Shown: positions 10,833-20,144 of the stretch, piece by piece
How the letters are laid out: every line of letters begins with the position of its first letter
How positions within the stretch are numbered: the first letter of the stretch is position 1
Origin: Pelargonium nanum
Lineage: Eukaryota; Streptophyta; Magnoliopsida; Geraniales; Geraniaceae
Length of the DNA stretch: 20,381 nt
Direction of reading: 5' to 3'
NCBI GenBank assembly: GCA_036897485.1
Contig: JAYMTF010001972.1
Location: forward strand, 1 to 20,381
Made by a program: the position numbers and the translations under genes
Notes under the pieces: generated by a model
Seen by the model: only the letters and a program-made list of their open reading frames with translations
What the model was told of the DNA's origin: nothing
The model's database searches: none

Positions 10833-10969
10833 CTATCAGAAGAGGGTTAAAAAGAATTAATTCTTATAATACATAACATCAAGAAACGGTTTCTCTAGTA
10901 AGTTTCTATCAGAAGAGGGTTAAAAAGAAACTTATAACACACAACATTAAGAAACAGTTTCTCTAGTAA
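10833..10969. repeat. Tandem duplication, period 73
   Basis: CTATCAGAAGAGGGTTAAAA begins at 10833 and again at 10906, and both copies run through AAGAAAC(G/A)GTTTCTCTAGTAA. The second copy has lost about eight bases and has several substitutions. This is an ordinary local tandem duplication with no coding content. Confidence 0.85.
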
Positions 10970-12402
10970 TTTTTTCTTGATCTCTTCCATATTCTATCTC
11001 ATTTCTTTACGGTGTGAAAACGCGTAGATTCAATCATTTCTAGCTCGATAAGGCTCGAGAGTCCGATTTTTATAATAACAGAAGATTAGTATAATGTGAT
11101 TTTATAACACTTTAGCAGTTGACCAATCTCAGAATCATGTGCTCTCTGCACAAACTTCCCTATAAACAAAGTGATCATAATATACATTGTTTTCATGAAA
11201 ACCCCACATCCCTTCCATTTGATTCTCTTGTTACCCTAATCGCAAACACGCCGGGAATATCTGTTATAATGATCAGATCTGTGTGATAATTAATCAAGTT
11301 TTTCTATTGATTCCCTTACTTTACGTACACATTTCGAATAATTTACTGTGTGCCATTAATTCTTTAGATAATGACAAAGATTATTTACATTGAACTTTGC
11401 TTCTGATGATCTATGTTGCAACAATATTGTCATTACGAAAGCATTATCAGACTTTTAGTTCTAATCCAACATTGTTGAGCCCAAACTGTCCCCTCTTTAT
11501 TCTGCATAAAACTGCAGACATGTACTAACTACCATTTACCAACAAAAGTTATCGATCTACTTCTGGTTTTTTTACCTTTTTTGTAAAGTTTTGTGATAAT
11601 ATCTAACATAATAATATGAAGCAATGATCTTGATAGAGATCATGTGTTTTTATCCGTTTTTGTAAAATCTTTATGAATGAATCGAAACAACACGGAGCTG
11701 AATCTCAGTGGATCATGATAGAAATGTCATTATGTCGCCTACAATACTTTGTCACGTATTTAAGTCGTCTGCAAAGAAAACATTGTAGTGTAGATCACAT
11801 GGATTTTTGCAGAAAAGATCAAACACATTTAGGATCATTTCTCATGTTAGATGGCAAACTTACAAAAGTGTCCTTCAACAATACTCAAACCATTTTTGGT
11901 CCTCGTTAAAAAAAACACTTTCAACAGTAACAGTCTCGTGCATTTAACCGTCCTTTTTAAGATAAGCTTGAAAGGCCTCACATTTTTTTAAATTTTCCTC
12001 ACTGCTGTTCAATGAAATCACCCAAGTTTCTGATCAAGAGTCAAGACATGAACTTTCTTCAAAGCACTTCCATGCAATTTTATAATATTAGTACTACAAA
12101 GTCATGGTTCCAAAGCACAAAAAAATAAAGAAACAATTCAAGAACTTGAAAAAAAATGTAAGGAGAGAATCCTTTTTTTTTATTTCATGGCCCATTCTAC
12201 ATGCCAGAGCTGGAAACCCACTCACTAGCACATGTACCCTATGAGCTAAGAATTTTTTTTCCCATCTATGAACCAACCTAGAAACTTAAAATATTATCAA
12301 ATTTCACAACAACAAAAACAATATCAAGTATGGGATGAGAAGTGTATTATTCAGAGCCAACAATTGCTATGAACCAATCTCTACAGCTTTCCATAACCAA
12401 AA
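10970..12402. other. Intergenic stretch, no gene seen
   Basis: AT-rich DNA downstream of the HD-Zip gene. The short open frames (for example 11673-11909 plus) have no recognisable domain. The part nearest 12480 should contain the 3' UTR of the HD-Zip gene on the minus strand. Confidence 0.4.
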
Positions 12403-12426
12403 CCCCCCCCCCCCCCAAAAAAAAAA
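12403..12426. repeat. C14A10 homopolymer junction
   Basis: Fourteen C residues (12403-12416) are followed directly by ten A residues (12417-12426). On the minus strand this reads T10G14, about 55-80 bases after the HD-Zip stop codon, so it probably lies in the 3' UTR. Its length is likely polymorphic and prone to sequencing error. Confidence 0.95.
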
Positions 12427-12480
12427 CATGTAGTAACAAAGATAAAAGTCCATATAATTAAGCCATAGTTTTTGTGATTT

Positions 12481-14296
12481 TCAGTGGAAATGGTTGTGTT
12501 CTGGCCATGTCCACATTGCTGGTTGATCCTCAATTCCTCCAAACATGCTGCAGAGGGTCTCGTCGTGAACGATTTGATCCATCTTTAGGCTCTGAAGGTC
12601 TGATCTTGCTGAGCCTTGGAGGATCTGTGACATGCTTGAAGGCCTAATGAGTGATGTGTTGAACAAATGTTTGGTACTTAATGTTGTTGAAATGTCTAAG
12701 TTCACATCAGAGCTGTTGTCACTTCCATTGCTCCAAGAACCTTGATCAGCTTCTTTCTTTAGAATTAGACCTCCTCTTTCATTTGAATCTCTACTTTTCA
12801 GTTGCATTAGCTGCAACAAAAAGAAGAAGAAGAGAAAAAAAAAGGACTTAGAATAGTTGCAACATGCCTATTTTAATATGTTGCAATAATTGAGATAAAA
12901 TTAAGATTAAGTTAATCTTGATCAGATGCACCAGAGAACACTGCACTGACACACTTCTAAAGTGTTTGATTAGCTAATTATTGTTTTACCAAACAAATTG
13001 TCCACTAGAGATTAAGGAATCAACCTAGAACATTGCACAAAAGCAAAACATTCTCTAATAAGAGAAAAAAGAACCATCCAATGATTAAGAAATACATTTT
13101 TTAGAGGTAATTATGGTTTACTACTCAGCTGAATGTTCCAAAACACATGACTAATTTTCATTTCACTTCATCTTTGTTCCATCTTTTCGGTTTTTTCCAA
13201 AATTTTGGATTCGAATATGATATTTATGACTTTGAGGAATGCCATATGCAAAAAATATGATTAAAGAGAATGATTTTATTAAAATAGATGATTCACAATC
13301 GGAGTGAAAACACATTAGATGCAAATGTTATGAAAACCAAAATTCGAAAAGTGTAAACATGGATTTCGAGACATCATAGTTGAGTCATGAGTGGTAATCC
13401 ATGATTACACTTTTTTATATAGGCAATTGTCACTTCGTGTATCGAGATTCGAACCAAAGAAATAGTAACTTTTTGAAATGTTGACGATAAAAGCTACTGA
13501 GAGGACAATCCAGTAGTTCACACATCACACTTTTTTAGAAGAGAGCGTGAGTTCGAATTTTGTCCCCTGATGTGCAACTTGACTCGTTCGGCCTCCATTT
13601 CAGACACCCAAAAATAAAAAAAGAGTTGAAAGAAAACCCATTTGCTATTTTTGAAAACTAAACAAAACCCAGATCAAGAACTCAAATCATAACCAAGATT
13701 CAAGAACATGTTAACTAAATAGTTACCTCTCCATGAAGCTTCTTGTTTTGAGCTTGCAAGGTATCATTATCAGCCTTGACAGCATCAAATTGTTTCTTCA
13801 AGACTTCATAGTCTCTCTCCAACTGTTTGGTCTTCCACCTGGCCCTCCTGTTCTGAAACCATATAGCAACCTGTCTTGGTTGCAACCCCAAGGCCTTGGC
13901 TAGCTGCACTTTCCTCTCAGGCTCAAGCTTGTTCCCCAACTCAAAGCTCTTCTCAAGAGTCTTCACTTGCTCAAGGTTGAGCCTCTTCTTCTTCTCCCCA
14001 AGCTGAGACCCATCATCAGACAAGTCATCATCTTGAATATCACAAGACTTTTCGACACCCGAAAACGACATTGATCTCTTCATCAAGAAAGCTGGGTGAG
14101 GAGCACCATGGAAGTGCTGAGGCTGGCATGAAGGGAGGGAGGGAAGGTGGTCATTTTGGTGGTGGGGGGGATGAGTAATGGTAAGGTGGTGGTGGTGATG
14201 AGATTGGAACAAGAAATTAGTACTAGAAGGTGATGGATAGGCCATTTGGTTATGGTCTTGATCAGTAGCTGTAGTAGTGTTGCTGCACAATATCAT
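12481..14296 (-). CDS. Class I HD-Zip transcription factor (ATHB13/23/20/HAT7 clade)
   Basis: Two exons, 13727-14296 and 12481-12810, joined by a 916-bp GT-AG intron in phase 0, encode 299 residues plus TGA. The N-terminal region carries a five-histidine run (33-37) and the clade motif KRSMSFSG (73-80). The homeodomain spans about 101-157 with helix-3 [10 protein letters not shown] at 146-155. A leucine zipper follows directly with heptad positions L159, L166, V173, L180, L187 and L194; the intron falls inside it, after residue 190. The C-terminus has a Ser-rich block and an acidic-aromatic end ([12 protein letters not shown]), like the activation motif of this class. HD-Zip I proteins dimerise through the zipper and bind CAAT(A/T)ATTG in nuclear DNA, regulating growth and stress responses. 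The start is the first in-frame ATG after an in-frame stop; Met18 (MAYPSP), which aligns with family N-termini, is an alternative. The orthologue within the clade is not resolved. Confidence 0.95.
12884..12892. promoter_or_regulatory. HD-Zip I consensus site in the HD-Zip intron
   Basis: CAATAATTG is an exact match to the class I HD-Zip pseudopalindrome CAAT(A/T)ATTG, 74 bases from the exon 2 acceptor of the HD-Zip gene itself. I saw no other exact match in the window. A chance match is not unlikely in AT-rich DNA (roughly one in every two such windows). Confidence 0.35.
13412..13499 (-). mobile_element. SINE-like module in the HD-Zip intron
   Basis: On the minus strand a near-perfect B box GGTTCGAATCTC (complement of 13444-13455) is preceded, about 41 bases earlier, by a weak A-box-like TAGC segment near 13496 and followed by an A-rich end. 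This is the layout of a decayed tRNA-derived SINE. Ends are approximate and no target duplication was recognised. Confidence 0.4.
13500..13624 (+). mobile_element. SINE-like module, head to head with its neighbour
   Basis: A-box-like TAGTTCACACA at 13514-13524 (ten of eleven positions), B-box-like AGTTCGAATTT at 13550-13560, spacing 36 bases, and an A-rich tail at 13610-13624. This suggests a tRNA-derived SINE on the plus strand, antisense to the HD-Zip transcript. No flanking duplication was recognised. Confidence 0.45.
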
Positions 14297-14342
14297 GCCC
14301 AATTCTTGATTTGAATTTGGATCTTGATTTGTAACAAAAAAT

Positions 14343-14387
14343 TTAAGAGGGTTGGCTATTGGATAATGGCCTGACTCTTGGTCTCAT
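14343..14387 (-). other. 14-residue upstream ORF before the HD-Zip start
   Basis: ATG at 14387 (complement) opens [14 protein letters not shown], closed by TAA at 14343-14345, 46 bases before the main ATG and in a different frame. The peptide is rich in Arg, Pro and Ser. It would lie in the leader only if transcription starts upstream of 14387, which depends on which TATA-like element is used. Confidence 0.4.
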
Positions 14388-14404
14388 GGGTGACAGATCT
14401 TACA

Positions 14405-14464
14405 GAGAAATATAGGGAGAGAATGTGTGTGTGTGAATGAGAGGTGCAAATTGTGTAATATATG
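14405..14464 (-). promoter_or_regulatory. TATA-like elements and CA microsatellite of the HD-Zip promoter
   Basis: Minus-strand TATA-like sequences lie at 14456-14464 (CATATATTA) and 14408-14415 (CTATATTT), with a CA dinucleotide run (TG on the plus strand, 14424-14435) and CT-rich stretches between. The upstream box predicts a start near 14430, which would include the upstream ORF; the downstream box predicts one near 14380, which would exclude it. Confidence 0.35.
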
Positions 14465-14479
14465 ACACAAGGTGAGGTG

Positions 14480-17400
14480 GATCTTTCTTGGTCCCATCCT
14501 CAGATATGGGCTCAACTCAATCTTTATTATATTTGTATATGTTGGAGCTGACAATTTAGACTCGAATTTGCGATATCACCCGAAATTTGACCTGTAGTTT
14601 TACTAGTGGTTCTGGTTGCATAAATGAACTTGGTTAATAATACGGTCCGTGTGTTGAGAAAGAAATGCAGGTCGGACAACTCGCACGAATCCACGATTTT
14701 TTTGTAGATCTAATTCATAGTAGGCATTTTAATTCTTAAACTCGAATGGCCAGTTCTATAAACTATTTTTTCATGTGAGGTTATGAGTGCGTTCTTCATG
14801 TATTTTTCTCTTTATATTAAGAGTATGCACTCATGTATGGTTAAAAAGTAGAGTTGAAATAAAAAAAATATATATACAATTGACCCCATCTAACATAGAA
14901 ATTCGAATAAACTTAATAGTTTTATCAAACGACACATCACCTTACAAGAGAAAACACATGCACGTGGGCATATAAACCTATCCGCTTTCTATTTATTAAT
15001 TAAACTGAATAGTTCAACGGGTCGAACTACACGTTCTCCTAATTCAATTAATACACCCGTCCCGATTGGCCCAAACATAAATTTAAGTTGAACTGAACAT
15101 CTACTCAAGTTGGATTGGTAATATATCTTTATAACATTTGGAGCAATTTAAGCAAGATAAATACACTTAAATTTTGATTTCTCATGTCAACTTGGTGAGA
15201 AATTGCAAATCTTATGTTCATTGTAACTGATAAAAAAAATATATCATGAAGGGTTCAAGATTTAATCCAGAAAAGGAACAGAAAAACATGGTTAATTGAG
15301 AGGCCATGTGTGGTGTGATGTGGAAAATTGGCAACATGAAAAATCCAGAAAGCAAGGAGAGAAATAATGGTAGACAAATGGGAATAGATGGCTTATAGTC
15401 ATATTTTATAAGCAATTTATGTGATGGTGGACCTTGCATTATCATACTATTTTATTGCTGCAACTCTGGCACATAGGCTGGAGAATTTTGGTTTATATTG
15501 CATCATAATCTTTATATCTCTTTACATTGGGTGTCACTTTGTATTTTTATTCTTTAATTATTGAATTTGAGCTTTAGGAGTTACTAACAAAAACAATGTT
15601 TTTGCTAACACTAGTGTAGATTAAGTTCGAAATTTAAACTTGTAACTGCGAGATCATTGTCAAATTATAATTATTAGTTATTGAAATAGAGAAGACTGTA
15701 ACATAGAAACATGAGACTAAAATGTCTTTTTCTATAATTAACTTATTTGGATTATAAGTAGGGATGTGATTGGGCAAAATGGCATTTGACCATTAGGTTT
15801 AGGTAGTACCAAATTCTTTGGTGCACTTCATGTCCACAAACACATTGCAAACCAACCATGATAAAAATCATAGGATATTAGGTCCTTACAAAATGAAATT
15901 CCCTATAAATGAGAGGATGGGAGCATCTCCACAAATATTATGCTTGCTCCCACTCCCTACAATCCCTAAGGTCTCCCTCCAAACTTTTCTATGTTTGAAA
16001 GGTACTAGTAGGTGGGTACAAGCTTACAAGGGACAAATGGCTTTGAAAAGGATATATGTATGGGAATGGTATTGGATTTGGTGTCATCTTTCATTGATGG
16101 ATTAATCATTCACTTCCTTTTCCATTTATTTATTTTTCAAAGTGTACCTTAAGTGAATTGTGTTGTGGATTTGAGACTAATTTCTTGTGTTTCCACTTAC
16201 GTGCGGAGATAACAATTCGGATTTCATATTAGATTTTTTAATTAGGTAGTATAAAAGTTGGATCATGACCGATTACCAAGAAATTCGAGTTGTGAGTTTG
16301 TCATGAAAAGTGTAAATATCTTACTCTATTCGTACTCGTGCTATACATGATGACCCCATATGTGCGGGTTGAAAGCATGTCATGAAAAAATTGCAAAGAT
16401 GTGTCATGATTACCGCAAGGATAGTTTTTTTTACTTTTTTTTTATCTAATTCTATTTTTAAGAAAAATTTATTATTAAACTTTATGTCATTACATATAGT
16501 ACCGTTGCTTTAAATATGATTAAATACGAGGTTTAGTTCTATACCACTCAGCTATTGAGACTAATTAATACGGTATAGTATGGTTATAATTGTCTATCTT
16601 ATTTTCTGTTGCTCATCAAACTTACGTAAATGCAGGTCAAATTTCTAACGCTCACATATCCGAGTCCAAATTATTAGTTGTATTTGAGACTTTGTGTGAT
16701 TTAATGGTTGTGGAGTGTGGGACCTACAATAGACCCAAATTGGCCTGGCCTTCAACAAGGTCCTCACATGCTTTTATTGGAAGGTTTAGGGTGGGGTACC
16801 CTTCACCCTCCTTGGAATATGGGTGGATCCATGTTATTCCTTGTTGCTCTTTGCTCTCACTCAATATTAATTTAACAAGAAAGTGCTCTGAATCTTCTCC
16901 ATATGCTCTACTGTTCCCATGTGCCTTGCTCCACACTTCATATCTCTCTTTCAGATTCTTCAACTATAAAACTTTCTTTAATGTTTACAAATGCTCCTTC
17001 TCTTCTATTCTTCAACCATACAAATCTTTAATATATTGTAGCATCTTCTATCCTTTAAAATAAGTAACACCACTCAAACTCTAAATGATTAGTGGCCTAA
17101 GTCAATTAAGTGGGAAACCATTTGAATTTCATTTACTCACATAATATAATTGCATTAAAATTCAATAGGAAGAGTTTTAACGTTCTCGTAGTCATATCTA
17201 ACTGGAATATGAATTAAACCGGATTAGTGCATGCTAAACTTTGATATGTTATGGTTATATTTGCACTTGACTCAAATACAAAATAAAAATAATATGAGTA
17301 AGCAGTTTGTATAAGTTCTAATTATTTACTTAATGATGGAAATTATAGGAACAACCCATCACCCATGTACTTGTCACGTCCCGCACTGAACAAACCTGAA

Positions 17401-17560
17401 ATAAAGATCTCAACTTTAGACTAATCTGTAAATTATATGAGTCATTCCGTCAGTTAAAATTTACAGAAAATGACTTGAATTGGATCATGTGATGGGCACA
17501 TGTTGGAATTAATTTGAAAACCCATGTTTACCCTTTTTCATTACTAGTTCAAGAACAAGT
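14480..17560. other. Intergenic stretch upstream of the HD-Zip gene
   Basis: No convincing gene. The part nearest 14500 should carry the distal HD-Zip promoter. A less AT-rich segment at 16700-17060 is open on both strands and has a TATAAAA at 16965; its frames match nothing known. Near 16518-16562 the minus strand reads TAGCTGAGTGG, an isolated A-box-like SINE head. An imperfect hairpin lies at 15963-16033. No known microRNA sequence was recognised. Confidence 0.35.
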
Positions 17561-17569
17561 TGATGAAGT

Positions 17570-17671
17570 TCGCCGGAAAATTCGAAGTTTCGCCGAAAAA
17601 TACATTAGTTTTGCCGAAAAAATCATCATTTTGTCAGAAAATTCATCATTTTCCCAAAAAATTCATCATAT
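17570..17671 (+). repeat. Short tandem repeat, five units of 20-21 bp
   Basis: Degenerate units of the form TTTCGCCGAAAAATCATCAT recur with GCCG or its variants at 17572, 17592, 17613, 17633 and 17653, decaying toward the right. The unit length is mostly 20, not a multiple of three, so the frame open across it is unlikely to be a selected protein repeat. Confidence 0.75.
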
Positions 17672-17720
17672 ATTACATTTGAATAACCAAAATATCATAC
17701 CTTAAACTCATATTGAATAA

Positions 17721-17799
17721 AATTAAATAACCATCAATCATCATTCGAATCTCATCATTCCAACAATTAAAAAAATTAAACAACCATCAATCATCATTC
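17721..17799 (+). repeat. Direct repeat, period 53
   Basis: A 26-base segment containing ACCATCAATCATCATTC occurs at 17721-17746 and 17774-17799 with a single mismatch. It follows the GCCGAAAA array closely and shares its ATCATCATT core, so both may have expanded from the same low-complexity sequence. Confidence 0.8.
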
Positions 17800-17839
17800 A
17801 AAACCCATCCGTTTTAAGAATGATTTTACAAAAAAAAAA

Positions 17840-18894
17840 AGACCTTGTACAGAGTCGCCAAATCGTTGGTCTTGATTTGCATAACCTCTTCGGGTTGAGC
17901 TCCGTTGAGCACCCAGACTAAGCAAAAAGAAAACCCCCTCGTTATCTTTGAATTATTGTCTGCTTAAAACTTCATTTTCCCTTCCTCGTTCATCTTTAAC
18001 TCCAGCCACACCAGTGTCGTGCACCCATAACCTGGTTCTTGTCAATTTGTGTCGTCGCGTCGAGTGTCGTCAGCAACCGCTTCATCTTGTCGATCGGTTT
18101 TGCCTGGGACACAAATTCAAAAACCAACCGTTTAGGGGGACGAGCTCTGACGATTGTGGTGGAGAAAAGGTGACGGTAAAGCAGGAGAAGGAAGAGGAAG
18201 AAGACAAGGTAGGATTTTTTGGAGGTTATTTTGTTCATTTTACACTTCAACTAACGTTGTTAATGACAAAATTGTTGAGAAAATGTTCAAAATAGTCTAA
18301 AGTTGAGACCTTTAGTTTAGGGGTGCCTAGTGTAGAAGGTGGCATCGGGTGTTCTTATAATTTCTCCCAATTATCAATCATACAATTAAAATAAATTCGA
18401 AGTATTCGAAGTATCTCAATCGCATTTGTGGCGTAAAGTATATTTCTCATTGTCAGAATGTTGCGCCCAAAGATAATACCTTTTGGCACATAGGAAGATA
18501 TATAAGAGGAGTTTGTAAAAAATAAAAGTTTTCTTATTCAAATAAACTGCATATTCCTTCTTACTAAAAATAAGTGTCATTTAAACTATTTTGAGAAAAA
18601 AAAAATATAAAATGTTAGTGTTGTATATCTTCTTGGGGTAGTTATAGAATGACCCTCTGTTCTTGACACCTTCTGGACTATGCACCCCTATTGCAGCTAT
18701 AGGACCCCTGATCTTTTCTTCATTCCTTCCGTCAATTAAAAAAATGTTACTATATTAAAAGACGAAAAATACTCCTATCTTCTTCATCTTCAACCTCCAA
18801 AACTCTAGAAACCTTTCATGTAGGAGGAGTCGGCATGACCTGCTCCGTCGTCTCCAGCGGCGGCGCCACTAGCTAGGGCACTCACTCATTTCTC
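17840..18894. other. Unassigned stretch with weak gene-like segment
   Basis: Positions 17948-18295 are open for 115 codons on the plus strand and moderately GC-rich, ending in a Glu/Lys-rich run before a donor-like AAGGTAGG at 18206-18213. The composition could reflect captured exon or leader sequence, but no domain is recognisable. 18640-18770 and 18830-18890 look like fragments of decayed transposon ends. I assign no gene. Confidence 0.25.
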
Positions 18895-18936
18895 TTAGGC
18901 CTTGTTTGGTAACACTTAGGGCTTGTTTGGTAACAC
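18895..18936 (+). repeat. Tandemly doubled element terminus
   Basis: Two 21-base copies of the terminus, differing at one base, stand directly side by side at 18895-18915 and 18916-18936. Each contains CTTGTTTGGTAACAC. The right copy is the terminal repeat of the 983-bp element. Confidence 0.9.
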
Positions 18937-19898
18937 TACTGAAGGGCAAGAAGCCCTGACAAGTCCATTTATAAGTTGTCACATAAGCTCATTGCAGAAG
19001 ATAAAATATGGTTATCATGTTTTCTTTTAGGGTGATTTTGGACAGCTTTTGCAATCATTACACTTTAGTGAAGAAGCTAACAAAATTTTCGTTTGTCAGA
19101 CCAAGAAGCAAAAGCAGAGAGATAATATATTTTGTTTTCCATATATTCTCCCACGTTTGACATGTTAATTATCTATATTGTCTCTCATATTGTGATATAT
19201 TATGCTGGTGTTAATGATGTACGATGTTTTTTCATATTTTATTTAGTTCAGTATGACCTTTATCACATGAAAGTGACATTTTGGTACGATAAATTGACAT
19301 TTTTAGCATATAGGTTGACTGTTCTTACAAAAAAACTTGACATTTAGAAAGAAAAAGTTGACATTTTTAGTACAAATGTTGTTTGTTCTTATAAAAAGGT
19401 TTACCTTTTTAGTATATAAGTTTATTGTTTTTAGAAAAAATTTGACAATTATAAAGAAAAAGTTGACCTTTTTCATACAAAGGTTGAGTTTTTTTAGTAT
19501 ATAAATAACATTTAGATAGAAAACATATTAAGTTTCAGAACAATTTTAATAGTCACGTGAGCCAAATATTGTTTTACATAGTTCCAGAACAATTTTAATG
19601 GTTTATATCTATATCTGTAAAAGAAATATATAAATTTTTTGACATGTGATTTTTTATTAAAAATAAAAATTGTACTTTGAGTATTATTTTGCTTTTGTAT
19701 ATTAATTTTTTATGCATGTACATTTTGTTCATTTTACTTATGTGAGAAAATATAATTCTAAATTTTGTTTGTTTTTGCTTTAGAACACAAAAGCACTTCT
19801 ATTGACTTCTACATAAATTTTTCAGCAACATAACCGCTTTTAGAAGTTACTTTGAAGCTGCTTTTGGCTTTTGAGTGGTGTTACCAAACAAGCCCTAA
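18916..19898. mobile_element. 983-bp non-autonomous TIR element, hAT-like
   Basis: Perfect 21-bp terminal inverted repeats at 18916-18936 and 19878-19898 contain GGGCTTGTTTGGTAACAC and its complement. Subterminal AGAAGTTACTTTGAAGC and AAAGCACTTCT motifs are typical of plant hAT-type miniature elements. There is no transposase frame, so the copy is non-autonomous. No clear 8-bp target duplication flanks it, partly because the left terminus is doubled and the right side is another repeat arm. Superfamily assignment is from motif resemblance. Confidence 0.7.
19294..19525 (+). repeat. Degenerate tandem array inside the 983-bp element
   Basis: Units beginning TTGACATTTTTAG or TTGACCTTTTTC start at 19294, 19358 and 19463. 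The first and third are about 63-64 bases; the second is about 105 and looks like one unit plus an extra partial copy. Each contains GGTTGA-like and AAAGAAAAAG segments. Confidence 0.65.
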
Positions 19899-20144
19899 AA
19901 AAAATTAGTTTCTTGTAACTTCATCATCATTACACAAGTCATCCAAAAGCTAGGTGAAAGCAAACAATGAGTCTAAGGCCTTGTTTGGTAACACTACTTG
20001 ACCTCCAAAAGCTCTTATTCATCAAATGAAACAATGTCACATAAGCAAATGTTAAAAACAAAAGCTAGACACATTGTTCGCTTTCACCTAGATTTTGGAT
20101 GACTTGTGTAATAATGGTGAAGTTGCAAGAAGCCAATTTTTTTT
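19897..20144. repeat. Inverted repeat, 76-bp arms, 96-bp spacer
   Basis: Arm 19897-19972 is the inverse of 20069-20144 with eight mismatches in 76 positions (about 89 percent), including an uninterrupted core ACACAAGTCATCCAAAA. The 96-base spacer begins with another copy of the TIR terminus (19974-19994). The transcript would fold as a hairpin. Confidence 0.9.

Noticed and set aside
13444-13560. Possible tRNA genes from the B-box matches
   Set aside because: The flanking sequence does not fold into acceptor and anticodon stems; SINE-derived modules explain the boxes better.
15218-15445. Minus-strand 75-codon hydrophobic frame
   Set aside because: Its composition fits AT-rich chance translation and there is no supporting splice or promoter context.
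17570-17671. CRISPR-like short repeat array
   Set aside because: The units are contiguous without spacers, degenerate, and lie in a plant nuclear context.
17948-18295. Plus-strand 115-codon frame with an acidic/basic run
   Set aside because: No domain is recognisable, an antisense frame overlaps it, and the surrounding DNA looks like transposon debris.
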